A stretch of 64,000 nucleotides of DNA from Crocosphaera watsonii WH 8501 (GTDB lineage Bacteria > Cyanobacteriota > Cyanobacteriia > Cyanobacteriales > Microcystaceae), in NCBI RefSeq assembly GCF_000167195.1, contig NZ_AADV02000002.1, positions 462,269 through 526,268 of the forward strand, written 5' to 3'. The translations under genes were made by a program, and so were the position numbers. This document shows positions 37,862-45,333 of the stretch, piece by piece. The stretch's first letter is position 1; each line of letters opens with the position of its first letter. Below the pieces are notes generated by a model. It worked only from the letters and a program-made list of their open reading frames with translations. It was not told where the DNA came from and did no database searches.

Positions 37862-38437
37862 ATGATTAATCCTCTAGAAATAAACTGTGATTCTTTGCAG
37901 ATGACAGATGAACAATTTTTTCAACTCTGTCAAGATAATCGTGATTTAAGGTTTGAAAGAAATAGTAATGGAGATATATTAATTATGCCACCCACTGGAG
38001 GAGAAACAGGACATCGAAATCTAAAAATTATACAAAAACTTGCTAATTGGACAGATACAAATCAGAGAGGGATTGCATTTGATTCATCCACAGGTTTTAA
38101 GCTATCAAATGGTTCGGATAGATCCCCTGATGCGTCTTGGATACCTCTAGAAAAATGGAATAATTTAACTCCTCAACAGCGTCAAAAGTTCTTACCTTTA
38201 TGTCCTGATTTTGTTATTGAATTACGTTCTCCTAGTGATAGTTTAAAGACGTTACAAAATAAGATGAAAGAGTATTTAGAAAATGGGACAAAGTTAGGAT
38301 GGTTAATTAATCCAAAAGCTAAACAAGTAGAAATTTATCGACAAGGAAAAGAAGTTGAAATATTAGATAATCCTACAACATTATCAGGGGAAGATCTGCT
38401 ACCTGATTTTGTGTTAGATTTAGAATTAATTTGGTAA
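37862..38437 (+). CDS. Uma2-family protein, tandem copy 3
   Basis: This 191-aa copy has the most divergent variable segment: GHRNLKIIQKLANWTDTNQR then SSTGFKLSNGSD. The rest equals the other copies except for silent or minor changes (GEDLLPDF instead of GEDVLPDF). The catalytic pattern PD...E and the lysine helix are kept. The replaced segment corresponds to the helix and first strand of the Uma2 fold, ahead of the catalytic Asp. Confidence 0.9.
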   Translation: MINPLEINCDSLQMTDEQFFQLCQDNRDLRFERNSNGDILIMPPTGGETGHRNLKIIQKLANWTDTNQRGIAFDSSTGFKLSNGSDRSPDASWIPLEKWNNLTPQQRQKFLPLCPDFVIELRSPSDSLKTLQNKMKEYLENGTKLGWLINPKAKQVEIYRQGKEVEILDNPTTLSGEDLLPDFVLDLELIW

Positions 38438-38473
38438 AATGAGATTAGAGCTTAATTATTGAGGTAAAAAAAT

Positions 38474-39052
38474 ATGATTAATCCTCTAGAAATAAACTGT
38501 GATTCTTTGCAGATGACAGATGAACAATTTTTTCAACTCTGTCAAGATAATCGTGATTTAAGTTTTGAAAGAAATAGCAATGGAGATATATTAATTATGC
38601 CACCCACAGGAGGAAAAACAAGCAACAGAAATAGTTCAATCAATTATCAACTTTACGCCTGGAATCTTAAAAATAAATTAGGTGTTACTTTTGATTCTTC
38701 TGGAGGTTTTACATTACCAAATAAGGCAGATAGATCCCCTGATGCGTCTTGGATACCTCTAGAAAAATGGAATAATTTAACCCCTCAACAACGTCAAAAG
38801 TTCTTACCTTTATGTCCTGATTTTGTTATTGAATTACGTTCTCCTAGTGATAGTTTAAAGACGTTACAAAATAAGATGAAAGAGTATCTAGAAAATGGCA
38901 CAAAGTTAGGATGGTTAATTAATCCAAAAGCTAAACAAGTAGAAATTTATAGACAAGGAAAAGAAGTAGAAATATTAGATAATCCCACAACTTTATCAGG
39001 GGAAGATATATTACCTAATTTTGTCTTAGATTTAGAATCAATTTGGTTGTAA
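38474..39052 (+). CDS. Uma2-family protein, tandem copy 4
   Basis: This last copy has 192 aa. The variable segment combines SNRNSSINYQLYAWNLKN (like copy 2) with SSGGFTLPNKAD (like copy 1). It differs from all others in R30S, E48K, PNF for PDF near the C-terminus, and an added residue at the end (LESIWL). The small set of private changes suggests it is at the edge of the array and less often homogenised. The core residues remain. Confidence 0.9.
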   Translation: MINPLEINCDSLQMTDEQFFQLCQDNRDLSFERNSNGDILIMPPTGGKTSNRNSSINYQLYAWNLKNKLGVTFDSSGGFTLPNKADRSPDASWIPLEKWNNLTPQQRQKFLPLCPDFVIELRSPSDSLKTLQNKMKEYLENGTKLGWLINPKAKQVEIYRQGKEVEILDNPTTLSGEDILPNFVLDLESIWL

Positions 39053-39133
39053 AAATATTAATTTTTACAACCAAACCTTGACATTATAAATAATTCCGTA
39101 GGGCTTTAACAGTGTTAAACAGATCTTGATATA

Positions 39134-39337
39134 TTATGCTGCTAATAATAAACAAGCTTGAATATCTTCAGCTTCTAAGTCAGGAAAATCAGCTAATATT
39201 TCTGATACTTCTACATTCAAAGCTAACATTTCTAAGATATCTGTTACCCTAATTCTCATACAACGAATACAAGGTTTTCCTCCACATTGTTGAGGTTTAT
39301 AAGTAATTCTATTTAATAATTCTTGTTGTTGATTCAT
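39134..39337 (-). CDS. DUF433-family protein
   Basis: The 67-aa protein has the DUF433 pattern: RITYKPQQCGGKPCIRCMRI, RVTDILEMLA, ILADFPDLEAEDIQACLL. The family has a helix-turn-helix-like fold and is often the antitoxin of PIN-like toxins (VapB45 type). No toxin gene adjoins it here, so it may be an orphan or act with a distant partner. Confidence 0.82.
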   Translation of the reverse strand: MNQQQELLNRITYKPQQCGGKPCIRCMRIRVTDILEMLALNVEVSEILADFPDLEAEDIQACLLLAA

Positions 39338-39354
39338 TGTAATATCTACCGTAG

Positions 39355-39416
39355 GGTGGGTTAGACGGGGATAATATAAATTATAACCAGTATTTAACTA
39401 TCCGTCTTAACCCACC
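39355..39416. repeat. Imperfect inverted repeat GGTGGGTTAGACGG...
   Basis: GGTGGGTTAGACGGGGATA faces TATCCGTCTTAACCCACC across a 24-base AT-rich loop. The arms differ by about three bases. The shape is that of a small palindromic repeat. It lies upstream of the DUF433 gene's start and behind no gene, so a terminator role is unlikely. Confidence 0.65.
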
Positions 39417-39529
39417 AATATACATAAATATTGTAGGTTTTTAACACTGTGTTTTACCCATCCTCTCATAATAACAATCTAGCTTAATCATAAAGGATTG
39501 GGCATAATATTATTATGCCCCTACAAGGT

Positions 39530-39808
39530 TTATAATTCAATTAAATATTGTTCTTTTCTACGGTATTCAGCAATTATTTTTTTTTGCGTTCTTTGAAATC
39601 GAATTAGTATTGATATCAGGAGAAAAATAGAACATACTAATGCGAATACTAACAGTAACACTGGGATAGCATCCACATTAATTTTGTTTGTAGTCCGGAT
39701 TGAGTTAAGATATAGACTTAAGCCTCCTAGTGATGCACCAGATACTATTGTTAGTAAAATAGTAAGGTCTATGATCATCCGATTAAATCCTTTTTTTACC
39801 ATTGCCAA
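39530..39808 (-). CDS. Small membrane protein of unknown function
   Basis: The 92-aa protein has two hydrophobic segments (about 12-33 and 46-68) and a basic tail (RFQRTQKKIIAEYRRKEQYL). No family is recognised. An IS630-type insertion begins 32 bases before its start, so its native promoter may have been displaced. Confidence 0.5.
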   Translation of the reverse strand: MAMVKKGFNRMIIDLTILLTIVSGASLGGLSLYLNSIRTTNKINVDAIPVLLLVFALVCSIFLLISILIRFQRTQKKIIAEYRRKEQYLIEL

Positions 39809-39840
39809 AATTATTCTAGAAATTCCTAAATAAATTACTA

Positions 39841-41218
39841 GTGCAGCTTAGCAAAAATAATCCACCAGTCACTTATGATCTTTAAAGCCCTTAAATTTCC
39901 AAACGAACGGCTTAGCAAAATGTTGATTAAAGTAATCAATAAAATTGAGAATTTTTTGGGATAGTTCTTCAGTTGAACGGACAGTAATTCTTTTGAGTAA
40001 ACGCCTGACTAAGATCTAAAACCAACACTCAATTTGATTAAGCCACGATGTATGTTTGGGAATATAAACAAAGCGAATTCGATGAGATTCATCTGATAAA
40101 AAATCTGCTCTGCTGTCCATAGATTGCAAAATCCCCTCCTTTCCTTTTCTCCCCAAATCAATAGTAATTCCACAGCTTTCTGCTACTAATTTGACTAAGC
40201 TTTCCGATTTATGAGTGTTGAGTTTATCTACAATAAAAATCCATTCTGCTTTTTCATCAATCTTAATCGTTCTCTGGATATGTTCAGAAAAATCTTGTTC
40301 TGTTCTTGTCGGTCCAATAGAGGGACTAACAACTTTTCCTCTTGCCACATCCCAGTTCGCAATCAAGCTTAAAGTTCCGTGTCTTTCATATTCAAATTCG
40401 ATTTTTTCTACTTGTTTAGGCTTGATTCTTTTGTTCGGAAATAATCTCTCAAGAGCTTGAATCCCTGTCATTTCATCTGTACTAATTAAATGAATTCCTT
40501 GTTCTAACAAAGTTTTAGCTTCTTGATGAAGTTCACAGATATATTTGACTTGCTTTTTAAATTTTAAGGGATCATCAATTTTGGCATTTAACCAGTAACG
40601 AACGAGATGTGGTTGTAATGTCGCTTCCTTTTAAAAAACGCCCCACACTACGGGGGGAAATCTTTTCGACAATTCCTCTTTTTATGGCTTCATCCGCCAA
40701 CTCTGAAGGTGTCCAATGGCTCACTGGTCTGTCTGATTTTTCACATTCTTCACAAGCGATCTCTACAATCTGGACTACTTGTTCGACCGTAAAGGATTTT
40801 GTTGTTCCAGGTCTTGGGCGATCGCTTAAAATTCCTTTGATCAAGACCATTAATGCTTTCTCCGTTACCTGTTGTTCTTCGGCGGCACTCAGTTTTTCTC
40901 TCTCCTCAAACCATCGCGATCGCCACTGACGCACTTGTACTCGGTCTAATTCTAATCTTCGACTAATCGAACTATTGCTCTCTCCTGATGCTGCGGCTAA
41001 GATTAGCTTGGCTCGTCTAACAAGGCGATAGGGGTTTGTTGTCCCTCTCACTATTTGTTGGAGTACTGTTTTCTATAGGTTGGAGAGGTTAATTGGCAAT
41101 GCTTTTATCATGGACATCAACTTCGAGATTCTTCCGTTAGTTTCATTGAAACACATTGTCGTGGCTAGTCACGAAAATTTCTGTAAAAATCTGGTAGATT
41201 ACTTTCGCCAAGCTGCAC
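39841..41218 (-). mobile_element. IS630-family element, copy A (inactive)
   Basis: This 1,378-bp copy lies between two TA dinucleotides (39839-39840 and 41219-41220), the typical IS630 target duplication. Its ends, GTGCAGCTTAGCAAAAATAA and its imperfect inverse, match copies B and C. Reading frame A (40575-41051) lacks its first part because of a TAG at the position of a Gln codon (CAG). Reading frame B (40016-40510) ends early because TCG became TAG. At least two stops make this copy dead by itself, though its ends may still be used. Confidence 0.93.
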
Positions 41219-41222
41219 TAGT

Positions 41223-41510
41223 ATGTTCAGACCACAACCTAAACAGAAAAGAAGGACCCCAGAATGGATCAACGCAGGAACCGGATTAATAGGAATAGCG
41301 ATAACAATAGTTGCCCTCATCGTATCAATGCAAGGGAACCTTACCAAGCTAAGGGCTGACAGCGAGATGATTAAGCAAGATATTAGTGAAATCAAGGGGC
41401 AAATATATCCTCGAACCGAAGCAGAAGCACAATTTAACGCACTTCAAAACGAGTTCCAATCAGGCGATCGCCTACTAGAAGAGAAGATTAAACACCTTGA
41501 ACAGCCATAG
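41223..41510 (+). CDS. Small membrane-anchored coiled-coil protein
   Basis: The 95-aa protein has a basic N-terminus (RPQPKQKRRTPEW), one membrane helix (about 18-37) and a helical tail likely to form a coiled coil (EMIKQDISEIKGQIYPRTEAE). The ATG lies only two bases beyond the TA that borders the IS630 copy, without a visible ribosome-binding site. The original start may thus have been upstream of the insertion. No family is recognised. Confidence 0.55.
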   Translation: MFRPQPKQKRRTPEWINAGTGLIGIAITIVALIVSMQGNLTKLRADSEMIKQDISEIKGQIYPRTEAEAQFNALQNEFQSGDRLLEEKIKHLEQP

Positions 41511-41788
41511 ACCGAAACTCGTATTACACGAGTCTGTCATAGATTCGTGTCTATATACTACAAACCAGAAAGCAGAAAAACCATATTACAACCCCAAAAA
41601 CATAAGTACAAATATCTATCTAAAATCTAAAGCGTTTATTAAGGTGCGAATATTAGCCCCTGAAACGTATTCTATATCAGCACTTCCCTACTCTTCCCTC
41701 ATCTTCCCACTTAAGTCTTTGTGATCTCAATCCCAATAAATCTTACAAAGAATTCGGAGCGCCTCTTGCTTCATCCCTTAATACCGGT

Positions 41789-42472
41789 GTGGTAGGGGGT
41801 CAACGGGAGATGCTCGTTGTTTCTCCTGGACTTGCTGGAAATCCTGGTTTTGACCTGATATCTGACGCGGGTGCTAATCCTGGCGTATTGACCTATGATT
41901 CTGGTCCTCTTTCTAGCAACATTGCTACTTCCATTGTGCGCTGGGATGGAACCCAAGCAAATGCAATGTTGGAAGATATCTCACTCGATTTTGATCTTGA
42001 TGATGGTATCGGAGACCCTGGGTTTGATGCAACCGGCATGGGTATGAACAATGCCTTTATCTGGGAGGGATTTGACTTAGATGTTGCTGACGGGGGCGGA
42101 TCAACTTTCCTCAAAATGAGAGCTTATAGTGGGACTTCAGCCACAGAGCTTGTCTCGGAGTTGATTCTTGAACTTAATGAAGATACCATCGCTGACTTGT
42201 TGATCTTTAGGTTTGATGATTTTGACAGCATTGCGACGACGATCGCTCCAGGGGATGCCATGTTGATGGGGGCAGACTTTACTGCTTTAACCGCTATTGA
42301 ATTCGAGATTATGGCTCCAGGAACCACAGACGTTACCTTAAACTTGCTAGAATCTGGTGATGCCGGAGGTAATCCTAGTGGTCCTCAGGATGTTCCTGAA
42401 CCTGGTATGGTTATGGCTTTGGCTACTCTTGGCTTAACTGGTTTATTAGCTAAAAGAAAAAAAGCTAACTAG
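41789..42472 (+). CDS. PEP-CTERM protein, probably 5'-truncated
   Basis: The 227-aa protein ends with VPEPGMVMALATLGLTGLLA and KRKKAN: the PEP motif, a membrane helix and a basic tail of the PEP-CTERM sorting signal. The body is acidic and beta-rich with many Asp and Gly. Members are exported and anchored or released by an exosortase. No signal peptide is present at the GTG start. The frame stays open upstream to about 41720 with plausible coding sequence (SYKEFGAPLASSLNTG), yet no start or signal peptide follows. The 5' end is therefore probably lost or frameshifted. A strong terminator follows. Confidence 0.75.
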   Translation: MVGGQREMLVVSPGLAGNPGFDLISDAGANPGVLTYDSGPLSSNIATSIVRWDGTQANAMLEDISLDFDLDDGIGDPGFDATGMGMNNAFIWEGFDLDVADGGGSTFLKMRAYSGTSATELVSELILELNEDTIADLLIFRFDDFDSIATTIAPGDAMLMGADFTALTAIEFEIMAPGTTDVTLNLLESGDAGGNPSGPQDVPEPGMVMALATLGLTGLLAKRKKAN

Positions 42473-42484
42473 GATTTTTTGTAA

Positions 42485-42520
42485 GTAGAGAGTTAATTAT
42501 TAATTCTCTACTTTTTTTTC
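42485..42520 (+). terminator. Rho-independent terminator after PEP-CTERM gene
   Basis: GTAGAGAGTTAAT and ATTAATTCTCTAC form a 13-bp stem with one G-T pair and one loop base; a run of eight T follows. It lies 13 bases after the stop codon of the plus-strand gene. Confidence 0.9.
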
Positions 42521-42599
42521 ATAAACATTCTACAGAAATATAGAGATTCCTCGTTCCTCGGAATGACAATTTAGAAAGATAAATTATCTATTGATAAGA

Positions 42600-42641
42600 A
42601 TATGGGATAAGACCTAGCAATAGCTGAGTTTTATCCCATAT
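42600..42641 (-). terminator. Hairpin downstream of ado
   Basis: ATATGGGATAA and TTATCCCATAT are complementary across an 18-base loop. The hairpin lies 38 bases past the ado stop on the minus strand, in the space between convergent genes. The T run is stronger on the plus side, so it may serve both directions. Confidence 0.6.
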
Positions 42642-42678
42642 TTTTCAAAGAGTTTTTATCCTTGAATCTTGTACTGTT

Positions 42679-43374
42679 TTAAACAGCAGCTAATCCATGA
42701 GCGGACATTTTCATGATCTCACGAGTAGAGAAACCAATATTACCTAAAGCTTCTCCATAGCTAATCATAAAGTCTTCCACTAAAGCCTCTTTTTCCATTC
42801 CTAGAATTTCGGCATCGTCTTCGACTTCGTTGAGCATTTGCCAAACAATGGGTAAATTTTCTTTATTGGCTTGTTCTAGTTCTGCTTTAGAGGCTTCAAA
42901 ATTCTCTTTTAACCAAACTTCCCCAAAGTTGAGGTGACTGTATTCATCTTTGACTACATTTTCCGTGATTTTACGAGCAAAGGGATCAGCCACGGGAATA
43001 TAGATATTATAAGCAGCGATCGCAAAAGCTTCGATAATCAAAGATTGAATCAATAAACAAGTCACAATTTTGCCTTCGGCCTTAGCAGTTTGAAAGTTGC
43101 CATGAAGTTGGGAGAAAAATCGTTCAGCATAGTCCATATCTGGAGTAACCTTCAGATTTTTGCCACAAGCTTGAAAGCCTTTTTTATGACGGTTTTCCAT
43201 CTTAGAGAGACGAATTAACTCATCCTTGTCTCCTGGAAGAAGTTCGCCCATATCAATGTAATTTTCGTAGGCTTCTTGTTCTCCTTCAATGACAATAGCG
43301 TTGATGCGACTGTAAGCATCTTTATAAGTTTCGCTGTTAAAATCAAGTTCTGAGCGTACGGCAAGCTCTTGCAT
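42679..43374 (-). CDS. ado: Aldehyde-deformylating oxygenase (alkane synthesis)
   Basis: Ado converts fatty aldehydes to odd-chain alkanes and formate, using a di-iron centre and reduced ferredoxin. The 231-aa protein keeps the iron ligands: E in [13 protein letters not shown] and H in [12 protein letters not shown] in [14 protein letters not shown], and E/H in [11 protein letters not shown]. The protein has the usual length. The partner acyl-ACP reductase gene (aar) usually follows ado in many cyanobacteria, but not here. Cyanothece-type genomes are known to have the two genes apart. Confidence 0.96.
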   Translation of the reverse strand: MQELAVRSELDFNSETYKDAYSRINAIVIEGEQEAYENYIDMGELLPGDKDELIRLSKMENRHKKGFQACGKNLKVTPDMDYAERFFSQLHGNFQTAKAEGKIVTCLLIQSLIIEAFAIAAYNIYIPVADPFARKITENVVKDEYSHLNFGEVWLKENFEASKAELEQANKENLPIVWQMLNEVEDDAEILGMEKEALVEDFMISYGEALGNIGFSTREIMKMSAHGLAAV

Positions 43375-43556
43375 AAGCTATTTTATCTCCTTTGTTTTAT
43401 GAACTAAGTTCGTGATTAAATGGGTTTCCCTAATTAGGTTAACGCAACTGACGATGTTAAGTATCGGTCAAGGGTTAGTAACCTTCGGCTATTGTCCATC
43501 TTATAAGTTCTCCTCTAAATGTATACACTTTAGGCAGAAAAGACAATTCAACAGAT

Positions 43557-44402
43557 ATGATCACAGAACACACAATCACGATTGGTTCCTTAGAATGGTT
43601 TTATCGGGAAGTTACCCCCAATAACCCCAACAATAAACCCCCAGTGGTTTTGCTTCATGGTTTGCCCAGTCATAGTTATATTTGGCGCAGGGTGATGGAT
43701 AATTTAGGAGAGCAGGGGTTTCGGGCCATGGCCCCTGACTGGATCGGTTCGGGGTTTTCTGCTAAACCAGATAAAAGGGACTTCCCCTATACCTCAGATG
43801 CTTATGAGAAGGCGTTAGGTGAGTTTCTCGCAGGGTTAAAACTAGATCAGGTATCTTTAGTTGTGCAAGGGTTTTTGGCTTCTGTAGCCATCCAATACGC
43901 TTTTAACCATAGCCATACCATCCATCGCTTAATTGTCCTCAATACCCCTTTATCCCCTGAGATTAAACTCCCTTGGTTAATGCAGCAATGGACTATTCCC
44001 TTTGTGGGGGATATGGTGACTCAAGATCCCTTATTGGTGGATCGTACCCTGGAAAAAGGCAGTGGTTTTGTCATCGAAGACCAAGATTTAGATATTTTTC
44101 GAAAACCCTATCTAAAAAGTTCCGCGGTGGGACGAGCTTTGTTAACCACCACGAAAAATCTCAAACTATCTCAAACCATGAAAGACATAGAAAAGGGGTT
44201 TTCTGCTTGGGATGTTCCCACCTTGATGCTTTGGGGTATGGCCGATCCCTGGTTATCGGCGGATATTCCTGAAAAATTGACAGCTAACGCTTCTAATATT
44301 GAGATGGTGAAATTAGATGAGGCGAAACATTATCCTCAAGAACACTGGCCCAAAGAAGTTAGCGAAGAAATTATTACTTTTTTGCGTCGTCAAGTTGTAT
44401 AA
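43557..44402 (+). CDS. Alpha/beta-hydrolase fold protein
   Basis: The 281-aa protein has the hydrolase pattern PVVLLHGLPSHSYIWRRVM (oxyanion-hole HG) and APDWIGSGFSAKP. The C-terminal part has MLWGMADPWLSAD (acid residue) and EAKHYPQEHWP (His). The nucleophile elbow expected around residue 103 reads VVQGFLASVA, with neither Ser, Asp nor Cys where G-x-Nuc-x-G is expected. The enzyme is similar to haloalkane-dehalogenase or epoxide-hydrolase groups but may be non-catalytic. It is divergent from ado (182 bases between starts). Confidence 0.8.
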   Translation: MITEHTITIGSLEWFYREVTPNNPNNKPPVVLLHGLPSHSYIWRRVMDNLGEQGFRAMAPDWIGSGFSAKPDKRDFPYTSDAYEKALGEFLAGLKLDQVSLVVQGFLASVAIQYAFNHSHTIHRLIVLNTPLSPEIKLPWLMQQWTIPFVGDMVTQDPLLVDRTLEKGSGFVIEDQDLDIFRKPYLKSSAVGRALLTTTKNLKLSQTMKDIEKGFSAWDVPTLMLWGMADPWLSADIPEKLTANASNIEMVKLDEAKHYPQEHWPKEVSEEIITFLRRQVV

Positions 44403-44413
44403 AATTACTGTCA

Positions 44414-44430
44414 GGTGGGCAATGCCCACC
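44414..44430. terminator. Palindrome GGTGGGCnnnGCCCACC between convergent genes
   Basis: This is the third copy of the palindrome at 131 and 12506. It lies 11 bases after the hydrolase gene and 16 bases before the end of the opposite Hpt gene, where a bidirectional terminator would be expected. The role is inferred from position. Confidence 0.6.
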
Positions 44431-44446
44431 CTACTTCTGACTTCTG

Positions 44447-45292
44447 CTATAAAGCTTGAGCTAAATTAGATAACTGTTGACTATTTAAAACTTTACGTAA
44501 CGTCTCGGCAATATGATGGGGATCTAAACTAACTAAAATATAGGGTAATTGAGCTTCAGCTAATTGTTCTAAAGCGTCACCAGTATTGACTTTGTTTTCT
44601 TGTTTTAGTTCAATATAATCGCTATTTTGTTTTAATTCTTTAATAATAACAGGGGCAAGAGTAGCGTAGGAATGTTGAGGGTTGCCAATAGCTGATGAGG
44701 CAGTTTGGGTTAAATCTTGCCAACTTTTAACCTTTGGGAAAAGTTGACCTAACTGACCACATAATTTTTGGAGACTTTGGCGACTTTTTGTGTTTGCTTT
44801 TTTCTGAAACAGGGATAACATTTCGGTCAATAATGCTCTTACCTGAGCAAAAACATCTTCATTACTAGAACTGTCTTCGTTATCCAGAATTTTGGTCAAA
44901 TAGGCTTGAAGTTCTTTAAAAAAAGGTTCTGCTTCCTCAACAATTTTATTCGCTTCCTCTGGGTTGAGTCCAAAAGTTCCTTGGAGTTTTTCAATTAGAC
45001 TCTGTAAAACATCGTATCCCTTTAAGAATAAAGATTCTAACTTTTGATCCGTAGTAATCTTATTTTCTCTGAGAATTTTAAAAGAATCTTCTAAGCGGTG
45101 AGCAATTTTTTGAATACTACTATAACCTAACATGGCGGCTCCCCCTTTAATTGAATGTGCCGCCCGAAACATCTCGTTAAGTCGTTCTTGATCTTCTACC
45201 ACAGCAGATAGTTCTAACAGTCCCGTTTCCAGGGTTTCTAGATGTTCTTTGGCTTCCTCAATGAAATAACCCAGTATTTTTTGTTGATCCAC
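44447..45292 (-). CDS. Hpt (histidine phosphotransfer) domain protein
   Basis: The 281-aa protein has an N-terminal Hpt domain: FIEEAKEHLETLETGLLEL, then FRAAHSIKGGAAMLGY with the phospho-accepting H46, then AHRLEDSF. The remainder (120-281) is helical, with no kinase core. Hpt domains pass phosphate between response regulators and usually occur in CheA-like kinases. The lack of a kinase core suggests a stand-alone relay protein. No CheY or CheW gene is close. Its start lies 41 bases from an IS1634 insertion, whose deletion may have removed upstream DNA. Confidence 0.8.
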   Translation of the reverse strand: MDQQKILGYFIEEAKEHLETLETGLLELSAVVEDQERLNEMFRAAHSIKGGAAMLGYSSIQKIAHRLEDSFKILRENKITTDQKLESLFLKGYDVLQSLIEKLQGTFGLNPEEANKIVEEAEPFFKELQAYLTKILDNEDSSSNEDVFAQVRALLTEMLSLFQKKANTKSRQSLQKLCGQLGQLFPKVKSWQDLTQTASSAIGNPQHSYATLAPVIIKELKQNSDYIELKQENKVNTGDALEQLAEAQLPYILVSLDPHHIAETLRKVLNSQQLSNLAQAL

Positions 45293-45333
45293 AATAGTTC
45301 CCCCCTATGAGCCTTGAGCGTATAATGTTATAT

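Larger units (their letters stand above)
36600..39047 (+). repeat. Four head-to-tail 612-bp repeats, each a Uma2 gene
   Basis: Gene starts lie at 36638, 37250, 37862 and 38474: the period is 612 bases each time. Each unit includes a 36-base leader with AATTATTGAGGTAAAAAAAT before the ATG. The first about 150 and last about 330 bases of the genes are nearly identical. The intervening stretch (residues about 50-84) differs strongly. The equal period shows that the variable part changes without length change. Confidence 0.95.

Noticed and set aside
36600-39052. CRISPR or cassette array reading of the regular 612-bp repeats
   Set aside because: The repeats are whole genes with leaders, far too long for CRISPR; no short repeat-spacer pattern was found anywhere in the window.
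39355-39416. Full MITE between the DUF433 and membrane-protein genes
   Set aside because: The inverted repeat is short and imperfect, and no target duplication is visible.
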